Source of the DNA: Vicia villosa
Lineage: Eukaryota; Streptophyta; Magnoliopsida; Fabales; Fabaceae
DNA length: 64,000 nt
Direction: 5' to 3'
Assembly: GCF_029867415.1 (NCBI RefSeq)
Contig: NC_081183.1
Span: 140,329,951 to 140,393,950, forward strand
The notes below the pieces were generated by a model that saw only the letters and a list, made by a program, of their open reading frames with translations, was not told where the DNA came from and searched no databases. Position 1 is the first letter of the stretch. Every line of letters begins with the position of its first letter. This document shows positions 1 through 13,496 of the stretch, piece after piece. A program made the position numbers and the translations under genes.

Positions 1-855
1 CACCGGAGGTGCACTAGACCGAGAACCTTGCACTTGCTTCCCTTTGAAAACTTGTGACCTAGGCCCAATTTGTTGGCTTGGCCTTCCTCTCTCATTTTGA
101 TTCTTCTTCTTCAAATCTTCCTCAGTTTGAACTTTCTTCAAACTGGTCTCAGCCACATAACATTGTCGCAACAATTCCGTATAAGTAGTGAACTCCCTCT
201 GGGACACACTATGTGAAATATCAGCCCTTAAACCAAATAGAAACTGGTCAACCTTCCAACTCATCAGGAGCATACACGGACTGCCTAGAGTAAGCAGCCA
301 GAATTTCAAACTTCTCAGCATAAGTAGCCACTGACATGTTCTCCTGCCTTAACTGTTGAAACTCCAATTCCTTTTTAGTCCTCAGTGAACTAGGGAAATA
401 TTTCTCCATAAAAGTGGTCTTGAAATTATCCCATTCCTTAGGTACCTCCTGAATAGTCATCAAAGCAGAAGCACTCTTCCACCATCTCATAGCTGGACCT
501 TTCAGCGAATGAGAAGCAAACAGTACCTTGTTCTCTTCACTACAATGCACGATCTCAAAGATTCCCTCCACACTGGCCACCCACTCATGTGCTTTTATAG
601 GATCTAATCCGCCATGAAATTCCGGAGGATTCATGCGAATGAAATCCCTATAAGTACCACCCGCAGCTTCGGTTACAACCGCTGGAACATCATGACCGCC
701 ATTCATCTGTTGCATCATCTGCAGTATGAATTATTCTGCTGCTGTTGCATCTGTTGCATAAACTGGGGCCACGGAATATTCTCACCGCCATCTGGTTGAT
801 TCGCTTGTGGAGGCTGAGTGTGGGGTCGACCACGAGTCCTGCGTCCGTCCACCAT
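1..855 (-). pseudogene. Ty3/gypsy gag fragment, frameshifted, runs off the left edge
   Basis: This is the Gag capsid region of a minus-strand Ty3/gypsy element whose PBS and LTR follow at 998-7793. The probable start is the ATG at 853-855, giving a basic N-terminus (MVDGRRTRGR) and a Gln-rich stretch. The retrotransposon gag domain follows at about 248-718, with the motif EFHGGLDPIKAHEWV and the KEWDNFKTTFMEKYFPS segment typical of the family. Reading is broken near 718-725 and again near 245, where one extra G appears in the codon series. The next frame carries on with a Lys/Arg-rich tail toward position 1. The zinc knuckle and pol are beyond the window. With two frameshifts it is not functional. 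Family assignment is firm; I cannot name the lineage beyond gypsy with a tRNA-Met-type PBS. Confidence 0.85.
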
Positions 856-997
856 GTTCCTGGAGGTCACCAAAATGGGATTAAGTTGATCAGGCTCAAT
901 ACCATAGTCATAACACAACAAAATCATGGGAACACAACACATCTTGGACAGAAAAAAGCACTTATAATATCTCATGGCTAGGTCGAGGATACGACCT

Positions 998-1009
998 ACT
1001 CTGATACCA
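998..1009 (-). promoter_or_regulatory. Primer binding site (tRNA-Met type) of gypsy element
   Basis: Read on the minus strand this is TGGTATCAGAGT, matching the 3' end of initiator tRNA-Met used by many plant LTR retrotransposons (usual TGGTATCAGAGC). It lies 2 bp inside the LTR edge at 1012, between the LTR and the gag start. It fixes the element as minus strand. Confidence 0.85.
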
Positions 1010-2018
1010 ACTGTAACATCCATATATAAATACATACATCAAAGCATATATGTATACATGAAACCAAGTATTTGGTACTGAAATACAATAAGTTCCTAGT
1101 CAACACATTATACATATTAATGCCCTAATACAAAAGTTCTACACAATGGCATTATATATACAAGATGTTCAAAACAAAATACTAAGAACTAGATCAAAAC
1201 AATGATCCCAAAAAGAACTCCACAACGGAAGCTTCGCCATGCCAAAAGAACAGAAGACATAAGGAAAGTCAAACTGCTTTCTCCTTACCCTTCGCGGAAT
1301 CTGTAGTACCTGAAATCAATATATAATGGGGTGAGATAAAATAATCTCAGTGAGTTCCCTATTATATGGATCTTCTCGGCTTTACAAGGTCCTAGCCTAT
1401 CAAATCTCAAGTCATAACAAAGGAACTAGACCTTGAGTTCACATACTAACATTATATGGAAACATACTTAGAGTTCTACAACTCAAACACAACAGTACCA
1501 ATCGGAAACCGTTACCAAGGTATCCCTCTATTCCCGTCCCCTTCTACGTCTAGGAGGTGATACGAGTCATGGATCCTCTGGAAAATCTTGACATACGAAA
1601 TGGATTCGGACTCATGAGCCTTTCCCCATGAATCGTCACTTCACATGGTCCGTACACCATCACAAGTCTCTACCCTATTAGGTTCCATTCGTACACAATG
1701 CGGGAATCAAACCTGCCAAGATTACTAGTGCCATTTTCACATCGAATGCCTGTCAGAATTTAAAAGAATTAAAGAAATATAATGGTCCCGAACAATACAT
1801 CATACAGTGGTGATTGTACATACAAATCACTAGGCTTGTTAGCTTTCCACTAGGCCTGTTAGCCTTTCCTCACAAGATTTCAAACACACGTATGTTCCAT
1901 ATAAGGTTCCATCCTAGGTTCTCTTTGTTAAGTTATATATATACCTAAAAAATCCTAGTTTTCCTCACCTTTCTTTTATTCATTTAACACATGTAATTAT
2001 GCAACCTCTTTGCTATAT

Positions 2019-2042
2019 ACATATATATATATATATATATAT

Positions 2043-2075
<33 letters not shown>
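2019..2075. repeat. (TA)n microsatellite
   Basis: A run of AT dinucleotides with one GA interruption, inside the gypsy LTR. No other role is visible. Confidence 0.9.
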
Positions 2076-2076
<1 letters not shown>

Positions 2077-2237
2077 CAAGGTATACCACTCCACCTGCAA
2101 TAGGACTCAACCAACCAATTAACATCATTGTTAAGTAATCAACGACAATTTATGACAATTATATAGCGATCAATCATCATACCAAAAGTATACCGTTCAC
2201 ATGTTTCCGAACGATAGAACAATCCCAAGAATCAAAC

Positions 2238-5200
2238 TGTGGACCTCCGATTTTTTTTAATACCGGGCCATACCTCTGATCTGTAGAGATACGTGAACTG
2301 ACTCTTTTTTGTCGCTTAATGCTTTCGCATTTTTGAAAATATCACAGAGTCGCCACCGACCTTTTATTTTATCCAATTAAGGAAAGGTTTATAAAAGAAA
2401 CAGAAAAAAGACCTTTAAGAAATTCTGGGTAAGGGGGTAGGTTATACAAAGGGAAGGTGTTAGCACCCTTTGTATCCATGGTTATCCATGGGCTCTTAAG
2501 TTTGCTTAGCTCACTTGTTTTTCGATCACTTTTCAATTGCTCTGAAATTGCTCATATGTGGTTTCAAATACCTTTGTAATTTGAATTTTGTAATGATCCG
2601 TGTGTGGATGTATACAAAATGCTTGTTTATCTTTCGAAAGATGTTTTGAAAAGAACGTTAACTTTGTAATAACCCGTGTTTGGATGTATACAAAGTATTG
2701 TCTTTTTTGAAAGTTTTGAAAAATCAACAGTGTATGAGAATTTTGTTTGTTTTGATTTGAGCAAGCAAACTAGGAGGTCTACCCTGAGTTGTAAGGTCTT
2801 TATCCTATTTCCTTTAAAAATCTATCCTTTCACCGGATATAAAAGCAAGGTTCGATTTTGTACTCAACACAGTGGAATTTTGACTTTGATTTTGAAAGAT
2901 TGTAAAAGGGATTACCTGAAGAGGTGCAAGTGTGATTGTGATTGGATTCAGATATTTTATCTTTGAAGTTAGTGATCTAACGGTTCAATTTTATCTTTGA
3001 CATACACGCAGTTTATATGTATGCTGGAAAGTAAAGTGCGGAAATGTAAAGTGCGGAAAGTAAATCTACGCTATTACATCGATTGTGCAGGAAATGTAAA
3101 CTAGCCTATTTACATGAATTTGACATCCTATACATTTATCTAGGAATTTAAATTGCAAGAAAAATAAAAGGCATGTTTTTTTTGGATTTTTATGATTGGT
3201 TTTAATTATAATTGATGCATGATTAATTAAATTAAAATGAAGAAAAAAGATGAAAATAGATTTAAACCTAGAAATTAAGTTTAAAATATGTACAAAATAT
3301 TTGTTAATTAATTTTAAAACAAAACTAATTTTTTTGGAATTTTTGGAAATTGATTTAAGTTAATTAAAACATAATTATGTAAATAATTATACAAATAATT
3401 AAAACTTAAAAAGAAAATTATTCAAAATATGTACAAAATTAGTTTATAATATATAAACAATATTTAATATAAAGAACAATTTTTTTGATGATTTTTTGAT
3501 TGGTTAGAATAATTAAAAAAGCAAATATATAAATATATACTAATTAATTATACAAAACATTGAAATTTTGAAGAAAAATAAAATATTTTTATTTCATATT
3601 ATTTTAGAAGTCTAAAAATATTTTTTGTGTATTTTTTGGATTTTTAAAACTATTTTTAATTAATTTAACAAAGAAATTAAATAAAATAGAAAATAAAATA
3701 GAAAATAAAAGGATACTGATCCTGTGTGGTAATCAGTGAGGGCGCATGGTGGGGAAGAGTGATCTGGCGCGTTGAATCATTCATTAAATGAGATCAGATG
3801 GTCCAGAAATTGAGGCACGTGGTGATCAGTACACCTGCAAAGCACAGAATCAGAGATAAATTTAAAAAACACGCGCGCGCTTCTGGACCAATGAGGGGGA
3901 GACACCTCATCGTCTTCAACCTTCAGACAAGGCCTTTTACAGCGCTTTTGTAAAAAAGCGCTATTGTAAGTGAACCCTAAATCTGCAAAATAACGAATAG
4001 GGTCAAACAAGCATAGAAATCAGGCGCGATGGTACCATTGGATTCGTCTTGTTCCACTGAATGTAACCCTGCCCTTAATTTGTTTTAATTTTGGCCCTAA
4101 TGAAGAACCCTAATTTTGAGCTAAGTAAACCCTAAAATGGTATATGCTACAAACATCCATTAAAATCCAATTGAAGCTCCAGAAACGACCAGAGCTTCAA
4201 ACCAAACACAATTATGCATCTACATCTTGTTAAATGTGCGTGAGTTATGAGATATAAGTTGGTTTTAGTTTGAACAAACCGTGGCTTTATATAGCTCGAT
4301 TCAGTGAAGTTTATGAGTTGGAAATGATTGGAATTGATTCAGTGTAGCTCAGAGATGATGTTTGAATGTTTATTTTATATTGAAATGGACTGAAACTTAA
4401 AATTCGAATTTCAAGTTTCTTTGAAAATTACAAGTGGTTACAAGTATGCTATATGCTTAGGGATGCTTCTGAACTCGTCTCCCTTTGTTTGCTGAACTAT
4501 GATAGCTTATTTATAAGCTATGTGTGCTTAGAATTGAGGCTAACTTGCAGCTAGTTGCCTTTGTTGAAAACTTGGTTTTTAAATATTAAAAACCTTGAAT
4601 TTTTGACCAAGTCTTGACTCCATTCAATGCTCTTGCCTTGTGCACCAATCCTCTGCAGAAAATTGAAGGTTCTTTGAGGTGAGTCATGCTTGGAAGTTAA
4701 GCTACCATTATCCATGCATTTTCCTTTTAATTTTAATCTTAAAGTAAGATAAAATCATGCCAAAAATGGATAAAAATGATATGGGCTTAGTCTTGGTCGT
4801 GGGAGGCCCATAGTAACATGGAAATGATGTTTGAATGCTGAAAACTTGGCCCCATTTGGAAAAAATACATTTTTGAGCAATGTTGATTTTATGTATTTTC
4901 CAAAATTTAGCCAACTTCAACAAGGTGTAAATCCTTCAATTTTTGTCATATGAAGGAGATCTTGCACTTTTTGGAAACCTCAAAGAGTCCTCTAACCAAT
5001 GCCTTTGGTCTCATGTCAAAATGATTTTTGAAGCTCCTTGTGTGTCCTTTTGAAAAAAGTGTCTTTTTGTTGACTTTGAAAATGACCTGTAATGTCTTTG
5101 ATCATATTTTTCAAATGGTGAATCCAATGACCATGGGATCAATGGCATTTGAAAGATAATTGAAATTCCTTCAAAACAAGCTTTGGTTTGAATTTTTTGG

Positions 5201-6904
5201 ATGAAGGATGAGAGAGTTATGATCAGTCAAAGTTGAGTTGACTTTTCAGGCAAAAACCCTAATTTTGAATCTTAGGGTTTTGTTGATTTTTGATCTTTCC
5301 TTGATGAATTATGATCATCCAATGATCAAATGATGAATCCTTTGACAAAATATGGACTTTGACAAAAAATTTCATTTTTGACTGTCTGTTGACTTTTTTG
5401 GTCAAACGGGTCGTCTGTTGACTGTTTGAGCTGCTGACGGTGCGTCTGAGTGAATTGAAGTTTGAAAATTTGTATGATGGTACTTTGAGATATATGGATG
5501 TGTATGAAATCCATTTGAGCTCTCAAAAACTTGTTGCTCCTGTAAAACAAGAAAAACCCTGATTAGGGACTGTTTGTGTAGGAGACAGTTAAGCGTACCT
5601 GATTTTTGTGCAGTGTTGAGTCTCTGCTAATCGCGTGATATTCAGAAGACTTCTAGCACAAAGATCTTGGAAATTTGAATTGTGAAAGATTGATTTGATT
5701 GATGGTGCAAAACACTGAGAATTGTACTGTCAGCAGTTTGGCTGTCAACTGACTGTTCAGGTATTGATGTAGCAGTTAGAGTGAAAAATCAACAGTCAAA
5801 GGTAATTTTCTTTTTTGTTGTTTTTGTTTTTGTTTTATGTAAAAAATGAAAGTTTATTTACATGACTTGTTAGAAAAACACAGACATAATAAATAACTAA
5901 TATTTACGGTATGCGGGCAAAATTACCGATAATAACCCTGAAAATCATTTAATGCACAGAAATAGGAATATTTGACTGGCAGAAAACACACAAAATATTA
6001 TCTTAGTAATTAAGCAATATTATGACAAATAGTACAACATTTAATACTGACAGTACAAATATCACATACTATATTGAACAGTACGACGAATAAACGGTAC
6101 ATTTAAGAAATAAGAAATACGGCAAATTTTAAGAATGACGATTGATAACCCATGCTATGAACAATAACATGTAGATGATTGGGAGCATAACCATTGCAGG
6201 TCCACACTCCTCAGGACTGTGCAGGCAGAAGAAAGTCATGATCACCGTAGCAATGGTGATGACTGTAAGAGACAGTGTCTCTATCCATTTTGCCATTTTT
6301 GTTAGGGAAGAAGAGAAAATGGATTATGAAGATAGGAATTTGAAAGATGAATTGGAATTTGATGTGAGATTTTATGAAAGAAATGAAAGGTATTTATAGA
6401 ATGGAAAGAAGGAAAGAGACGTTGGGGAATGATGTGATTCCGTACAAAAGGAAAATTTGAGTGGAAGTAAGATTTGAAAGAAAGTGTATGATAGTGTTGG
6501 GAAAAAGAGAGATTTGATTTTTGAAAAAGAGATTTGAAAAGATTTTTGAAAATAATGGAATATAGTACAAAAATTAGTGGGAAACAAAAGATAATAATAA
6601 TCTACTTGTTACCAGTACAGTCTGAGTTTCCTGATTCTGCGCCTGCAAAAAGATTTAACTCTGTACCAATTGTGTCAGTACCATTTATCTGTAAATAAAT
6701 AAATAGCATGTGTGAAGTAATAAACAGTATTTGGCGTTTGCGTAAGAATAAATTCAACTGCAAGCCAAATTACTGTATTCTAAAAACTAAGTATTTCATA
6801 TGTCAGGATCTTTGTTGAAATAAAAATCCATGATTATATGAGACCCTTAATTTTCAGATTGGAGTTTTCTTGAAAAATATGTGGGCAAATTTTGGGGTAT
6901 AACA
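2238..6904 (-). mobile_element. Solo LTR of an Ogre-type retrotransposon
   Basis: A 4667 bp block starts TGTGGACCTCCG and ends GGGGTATAACA, and is homologous along its length to the two LTRs of Ogre A (8793-13474 and 44550-49239). It is flanked by the same 5 bp, CAAAC, at 2233-2237 and 6905-6909, so it is a complete insertion whose internal part was lost by LTR-LTR recombination. It is more diverged from the Ogre A LTRs than they are from each other, so it is older or from another subfamily. Small open frames in it are not conserved genes. Confidence 0.9.
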
Positions 6905-7793
6905 CAAACAAATTCCCGATCTCCGATTAAATGACTTCCTCTTTGTTCCCAAAACCTACACTACTAGAGAGTACATGTTTCTAGCTTCATACCGCTTCGA
7001 ACGGCGACCAAAACAGAGTTACGGTTTAAAAGTTATGATCGAAACAATCTATCTAATTAAACTAAATTCTGATCATGGAAAGCTTCAGTTCGCGCCGCGC
7101 AACAGCTTGGTCGCACCGCGAACCACTGGCAGTGGCTAACCTCACAAATTTCCCAGGGTGATCGCGCCGCAAACCCTTGTATGCGCCGCGTACTGTTGGC
7201 AGATCTTAACCTCCTAAATATCTCCATGGTTCGCGCCGCGAAGCGCGCGAAATCTGAGTTCTCAGCTCTGTTTCTTACTTCACAAATGATTCAATCCAAC
7301 CAACTCCACACCCCAAACTTGTTCCAGATCATACTAATACATAGAAACAACACATATATGATATACTTGTGGTTTACAAACACTTATCCATGAGCATTCA
7401 TGATTTTTGTTCAAAACCTAGATTTTTCTATAAAATCCCCAATATCCAAACTATGATTTCTCATCCATAACCAAATCTATAAGTTTATAACTAGAACCCA
7501 CCTGGTATACGAGTTTTAGATGATGAAGATGAGTCGATTCGGCGGAGAAACGGCGAAGATCCAAGCTTTTCTTCTCTTTTCCTCTTGCTCTCCCTTCTCT
7601 CTACTTCCTCTCTCTAGAACTTGTGTTTGTTTGCAAAATGAGAAAGAAATAGAAAGGAAAAGATTATAAGTAACATAACTTTAAGTTAGCACTTAAAACT
7701 TAAGTGTCCAAAAGTATCTCTAATGCACCAAATAATAAAACCTCAGTGTCAGCTAATAACATTAGAGCATTTTATTAAATACGGGGTATTACA

Positions 7794-8292
7794 GGGGATA
7801 ATTCTCGGAGAGCAGTCTGTTTTCTAACAATAGAGAACAGATCAGAATGTAGAGAGGAAGTATGATTTTGTGTGCCAAAATCGAGGCCAAATGACTCCTT
7901 ATATAGGAGACCAATAACAGAAAACGAACAGACACACCTTTTCGGAAAAGAACGGTCATGTCTGTTGGGAAAGGGTACATCTATTCAAACGAATTTTTCG
8001 AACGGGGTGCTGCCCCGCACCCCGCCCGCTGACCTGGCAGCAGGGGCGCTGCCCCTTGGACCCCCGCAGGGGCTCTGCCCCTTGGACCCCGACGGGGCGC
8101 TGCCCCGCACCCCGCCAGGGGCTACGCCCCTTGGAACCCCGTTTCTATTATTCGTATTCAATTACACGGTTGGCTCAAAGAGCGTGCACTCTGCACTACC
8201 CTAACTCATTTCAAACTTAACGCATAATTGCATTGGCCTATAGTAAATCACATTACTACCATAATACATTGATGATACTAAAATCACCAACA
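7794..8292 (-). mobile_element. 3' LTR of copia element
   Basis: Homologous to the 5' LTR at 53406-53930. The inner end (plus-strand CCAACA at 8287-8292) is followed by the purine tract; the outer end lacks the first three bases (TGC in the partner) where it meets the gypsy LTR. Confidence 0.88.
8006..8145. repeat. GC-rich palindromic repeat block in the copia LTR
   Basis: Repeated short palindromes of the type GGGGCGCTGCCCC, separated by CCTTGGACCCC-like spacers, stand out from the AT-rich surroundings. The 5' LTR has a related block at about 53618-53780 with a different number and order of units, so copy number has changed since insertion. Strong stem-loops are possible in either strand. 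Confidence 0.8.
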
Positions 8293-8787
8293 AACTCCCC
8301 CCCATTTTAGTATAATCCTTGATTTACTTACAGGTATAACGATCAAACAAATGCATAGACGAAAATGTCTTGCGATTAAATTTTCATCTTAGTACAAATA
8401 CACATTCCAAATACTCGAAAATCGGGGTGTCACAATGATTGAACCCGTCAATCCATTTGAATATATGAAGATATAGTACACATATGTTTCTTACAATACT
8501 CTACTATTCATACTTGACACTTTACAAGCCATATGTCCTTATCCATTAATAAGCATATAGGAAGCCAAGTCCATGCTTCTTGAAGCGGCAAAACTTCATG
8601 CTCACATAGGTGATCCTTTTAATCTTGCACCTGCATTTGCAATTTTTCAAAAGAACCATTAAGAAGTATACTTCAACCTAGCCATCACTTGCAGGTTTGA
8701 GCATATACCTTGGGAAGATAAACACAATTGCTCCAATCTTTAATTATGATCTTTCCACATTGAATTCTGCTTCTAATGTTGTATTAG
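8293..8787 (-). other. copia 3' UTR with polypurine tract
   Basis: On the minus strand the run ending in GGGGGGGAGTT directly before the LTR (8293-8306) is the polypurine tract that primes plus-strand DNA synthesis. The rest, to the Ogre A target site AAGGG at 8788-8792, is non-coding. Confidence 0.75.
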
Positions 8788-8792
8788 AAGGG

Positions 8793-11700
8793 TGTCGTCC
8801 TCGGTTTTTTCTCGTGAGATACGAACTGACTCTTCTTTTATTTTTGAGTTTTGAAAATCAGAGAGTCGCCACCGACTTTTATTTTATCCAATTAAGGAAA
8901 GGTTTATAAAAGAAACAGAAAAAGACCTTTAAGAGATTTTGGGTTCGGGGGTAGGTTATACAAAGGGAAGGTATTAGCACCCTTTTGTATCCATGGTTAT
9001 CCATGGGCTCTTAATTGCTTAGCTCACTTGTTTAAATCGTTTGTCTTGCTTTGAAATGCTTGTATGTGGTTTTAAATACTTTTGTAAAGAATTAACTTTG
9101 TAATGATCCTTGTGCGGATGTATACAAAGTGTTTTATCTTTCGAAAGATGTTTTGAAAAAAGATCTTTAACTTCGTAATGATCCTTGTTTGGATATATAC
9201 AAAATGTTGTCTTTTTTGAAAGTTTTGTTTTGGAAATACAGTGATATGTGAAACATTTGTTGTTTTGTTTGATTTGAGCAAGCAATTAGGAGGTATACCC
9301 TAAGTTCATAAGGTCTTTTCCCATTTCTTTTAGAAAATTCTCCTTTGACAGGATGTAAACAAAAGTTTGGATTTGTATTTGAAACGGTGGAATTGATTTT
9401 GAAAAGAGCAACAGAAGGGATTACCCTAAGAGGTGCAAGTGTGATTGTGTTTTGTTTCAAATATATTTGTCTTTGAGATTAGTGATCTAGCGCTTCAGTT
9501 TTTGTTCTTGACATACACGCAGTTTTATATGTACAGAAATTAAAGTGCGGGAATGTAAAATGCGGAAAGTAAATCTACGCTATTACAACGATTGTGCGGG
9601 AAATGTAAACTACGCTATTTACATGAATTTGACAACCTATACACTTATCTATGAATTTAAATTGCAATAAGATAAAGGGAAAATGTTTTTGGATTTTTGA
9701 TGATTGATTTTAATTAGAATTAATGCATGATTAATTTAATTAAATGAGAAAAAGGTAGAAATAAAATTTAAACCTAAAAATTAAGTCTAAAATATGTTCA
9801 TATTGCTTGTTAATTAATTTTAAAATAAAATTAATTTTTTTGGGATTTTTGAAATTATTAAGTTAATTAACATATAATTATACAAATAATTATACACATA
9901 AATTAAACTTAAAGAGAAAAATACTCTAAATATGTACAAAATTAGTTTATAATATATAAACTCAATTTAATAAAATAAAATATTTTTTTTCTGATTTTTT
10001 GATAGGTTAGAAATAATTTAAATGAAATATATGAATATATATTGATTAATTAAACAAAATATATTAATTATTAAGAAAAATAAAATATTTTTGTGTCAAA
10101 AATTAATACAATATTTTATTAACCTAAAAATATTTTTTGTGTATTTTTCTGATTTTTAAAAATATTTTTAAATAATTTCACAAAGAGAATTAAATAAAAT
10201 AGAAAATATATTAAATTATGATTCTGTGTGGCAAAGCTTTGAGAGTCCATGGTGCGCTGTAGCTTCTGGCACGTTGGATGAACTTTAATGAGATCTGAGG
10301 ACTGATGGTGCGAGGGTACATGCTAACGCGTGTTTCATGTCACACGTGATCCATCTGCAAACGAAAATCAAAACGCGCGCGAACCAATTTGAATCAGCCA
10401 ATCAGGAGATGACACCTCGTCGTCTTCTTCCTCTCGCCTCGACTTTTAACAGCGTTTTTACCAAAAGCGTTGTAATACACCTCCTTCATCCCTGTAAAAT
10501 AACGAATAGGGGCAAACCTATACAAAAATATTTCGCGACATGTCCATTTGACTCGTCCAGATCCACTGAACTTGAATATGCCTCTGGTTTATTCTAATTT
10601 TGCCTAAATCGAAGGATCCCATTTCGAGCTTCAAGAACCCTAAAATGGTACATGCTTCAAACCTTCTTAAAAATTAAATTAAAGCTCCAGAAACGATCAG
10701 GGCACAAAACTAAACACAAATATGGGATTACATCTTATTGAATATGCATGAATAATAGTATTTTTGTAAATTTCAGTTTGGACAAACCGTGAGCTTTTGA
10801 GCTCGATTCAGTAAGCTTCAAGGCTTGAAATTGATTTGGAAAGGTTCAATGATGTTCAGGGATCGTGTTTAAGTATTTAATTTGGATTGAATTGAGCTGA
10901 AACTTAAAATTCCAATTTCAAATTTCTTGCAAAATTTCAAGTATGATACAAGTGTGTTACAAGCATGGATTTGATTCTGAATTCGTGTGTTTTCTCTTAC
11001 TGAAGTGTTCTACTTCATTTATAAGCAATGAATGCGCTGCAAAGCTAAGCTATCTTGCATTGATGATCTTTGAACCTTTGAATTTTTTAATATAAAAATC
11101 TTTGAATTCTTTGGCCATGGCTTTGAATTTTCTTCACCCTCTTGCTCTAGGCCTGCTGTACCATCTCTATGTTGCAGAAGTTAAGCTACCTTGGTGACTC
11201 AAGCAAGAGACAAAAGCTTTGGATAATGATCTTGCACCATTTCTTTTTAATTTAATTTTAATGGTAATAAAATTAAATTAAAAAAGAAATAAAAATGTTA
11301 TGGGCCCAATGTTGGTCGTGGAAGCCCTTTAACATTACTGGAAACATGTTTGGATCATGAAAACTTGGCCTCTTTTGGAAAAAAATCATTTTGATCAATG
11401 CTAGTTTCATGCATTTTCCCAAAAAATAGCTAACTTCAACAAGGCATATCTCCCTCAATTTTGATCATATGAAGGAGTTCTTGTACTTTTTAGAAACCTC
11501 AAGATGTCCTCTACAAGCTACTTTGGAAACTTTTTTGCATTTGGAGAAGTTATCTTGATGTTATGGCCTATGACAAAAAACCACTTTTTGTTGACTTTGA
11601 AACTGGCCTGTAATGTCCTGGCTCATATTTTCCAAATGGTAAATCCAATGACCATGGGATCAATTTCATTTGAAAGATAATTGAATTTCCTTCAAAACAA

Positions 11701-13474
11701 GCTTTGGTTGGAATTTTTTGAATGAACGGGGAGAGAGTTATGGCCGGTCAAAGTTCAGTTGACTTTTTAGGAGAAAACCCTAATTTTGAAACTTAGGATT
11801 TTGTTGATTTCTGATCTTTTCTTGATGAATTATGATCAACCATTGATCAAATGATGAATATTTTTACAAAATATGGATGTTGACCAAAATTTTCATTTTT
11901 GACTGTCTATTGACTTTTCGGTCAAACTGGTCGTCTGTTGACTGTTTGAGCTGCTGACTGTGCGTGTGAGCGAATTGAAGTTTGAAAATTTGTCTAGTAG
12001 TACTTTGAGACATATGGAGGCCCATGAAATCCATTTGAGGTCTCAAAAAACTTGTTCTCCTGAAAAAAACAAAAACCCTAGTTAGGGACTGTTTGTGTAG
12101 GAGACAGTTAAGCGTACCTGATTTTTGTGCAGTGTTGAGTCTCTGCTGATCATGTGATTATCAGAAGACTTCTAGAACAAAAATCTTGGAATATTTGAAA
12201 GGCAAAAGATTGACTTGATTGATGGTACAAAACACGTAGAATCGTGCTGTCAGCTGGTTTGACTGTTAACTGGCTGTCCGGGCATTAACGTAACAGTTAA
12301 AGTGAAAATTCAACAGTTAAAGTTAATTTTTTCTTTTTGTTTTTTGTGTTGTGTTAATGGTGAAAATTTATTTACCTGGGCTGTTAGAAAAACACAAACA
12401 TAATAAATAAATAGAATATACTAATCGCGAACGAAATTACCGATAATAACCTTGAAAAATATTTAATGCATAGAAAAATAAATATTTAACTAGCAGAAAA
12501 GACACATAATATTATCTTAATAATTAAACGACAGTACGACAGATAGTACGGCATTTAATACTGACAGTACAAATATTACATAAAATAAAATAAACGGTAC
12601 ATTATTTGAAAGCGAAAGATACGACAAACTTTAAAAATGACGATTAAAAACCCATGCTATAAATAACAACATATAGATGAACGGGAGTGTAAGCAACCCA
12701 GGTCCCATTTTTCAGGACTATGCAGACAGAAAAAGGACATGATCACCACCAAAACATTGATGACCATAAGAAAAAACGTATCCATCCACTTTGCTATTTT
12801 TGCCGGGGAAGAAGAGAAAATAATTATGAGGTAGAAGTTTGAGAAATGAGTGAAATTTGATGTGAGAATTTATGGAAAAAATGAGGGGTATTTATAGAGT
12901 GAAAAGAAGGATAGAGACGTTGGGGAATGAAGTGATATCGTACAAAAAAGGAAAATTTGAGTGGTAGTAGGATTTGAAAGAAAGTGTATGGTAGGGTTTG
13001 AAAAAGAGAGATGTATGGAATAAAGTTATGATTTGATTTGAAAGAAAGAGATTTGAAAAGAAAGGAAGAGATTTTGAAAATAATAGAAGAGATTTTGAAA
13101 ATAATAATATAGTACAAAAATTAGTGGGAAACAAAAAACTAATAATAATTTAATTGTTACCAGTACAGTCTGAATCCCCGGACTTTGCGCCTGCAAAATT
13201 TAATTCTGTACCAATTGCGTCAGTACTATTTATCTGCAAATAAATCTCAAATAAATAGCGTGTGTGAAGTGATAAGCAGTACTTGGCGTTTGTGTAAGAA
13301 TAAATTCAACAGCGAACCAAAATACCGTATAAGAAATATTCTAAAAACCGAGTATTCATAAAATCAGGATATTTATGAAATAAAATCCAAGATTATATGA
13401 AACTCCCAATTTTTAGACAGAAGTCTGTTGCCTTCTTTTTTGAAAAAGATGCGGGCAAATTTTGGGGTATAACA
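8793..13474 (-). mobile_element. 3' LTR of Ogre A
   Basis: Plus-strand ends are TGTCGTCCTCGG and GGGGTATAACA. It is nearly identical to the 5' LTR at 44550-49239, with scattered substitutions and small indels. The terminal 22 bp resemble those of element B. No gene is recognisable inside; the LTR is AT-rich in its left third. Confidence 0.92.
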
Positions 13475-13496
13475 GTTGCCCCTATTCAATCTTCTT
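13475..13496 (-). promoter_or_regulatory. Polypurine tract region of Ogre A
   Basis: Read on the minus strand this is AAGAAGATTGAATAGGGGCAAC, directly before the 3' LTR start TGTTATACCCC. The same tract with small changes precedes the element B LTR at 30573-30594, which links the two families. Confidence 0.8.

Larger units (their letters stand above)
1012..7793 (-). mobile_element. 5' LTR of Ty3/gypsy element, interrupted by a solo Ogre LTR
   Basis: On the plus strand the LTR begins TGTAACATCC (1012) and ends GGGGTATTACA (7793), so its minus-strand form starts TGTAATACCCC. Without the inserted solo LTR (2238-6904) and one TSD copy it is about 2.1 kb. It holds a (TA)n tract near 2019-2075 and GC-rich 'cgcgccgcg' segments near 7090-7250. 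It abuts the outer end of the copia 3' LTR at 7794, which lacks its first three bases, so this element probably inserted there. Its other LTR is outside the window. Confidence 0.75.

Noticed and set aside
6175..6399. Frame in the solo Ogre LTR
   Set aside because: The equivalent region of the other Ogre LTRs does not keep it open.
8697..8909. Short frame across the copia/Ogre A boundary
   Set aside because: It crosses the insertion site at 8793 and has no family features.
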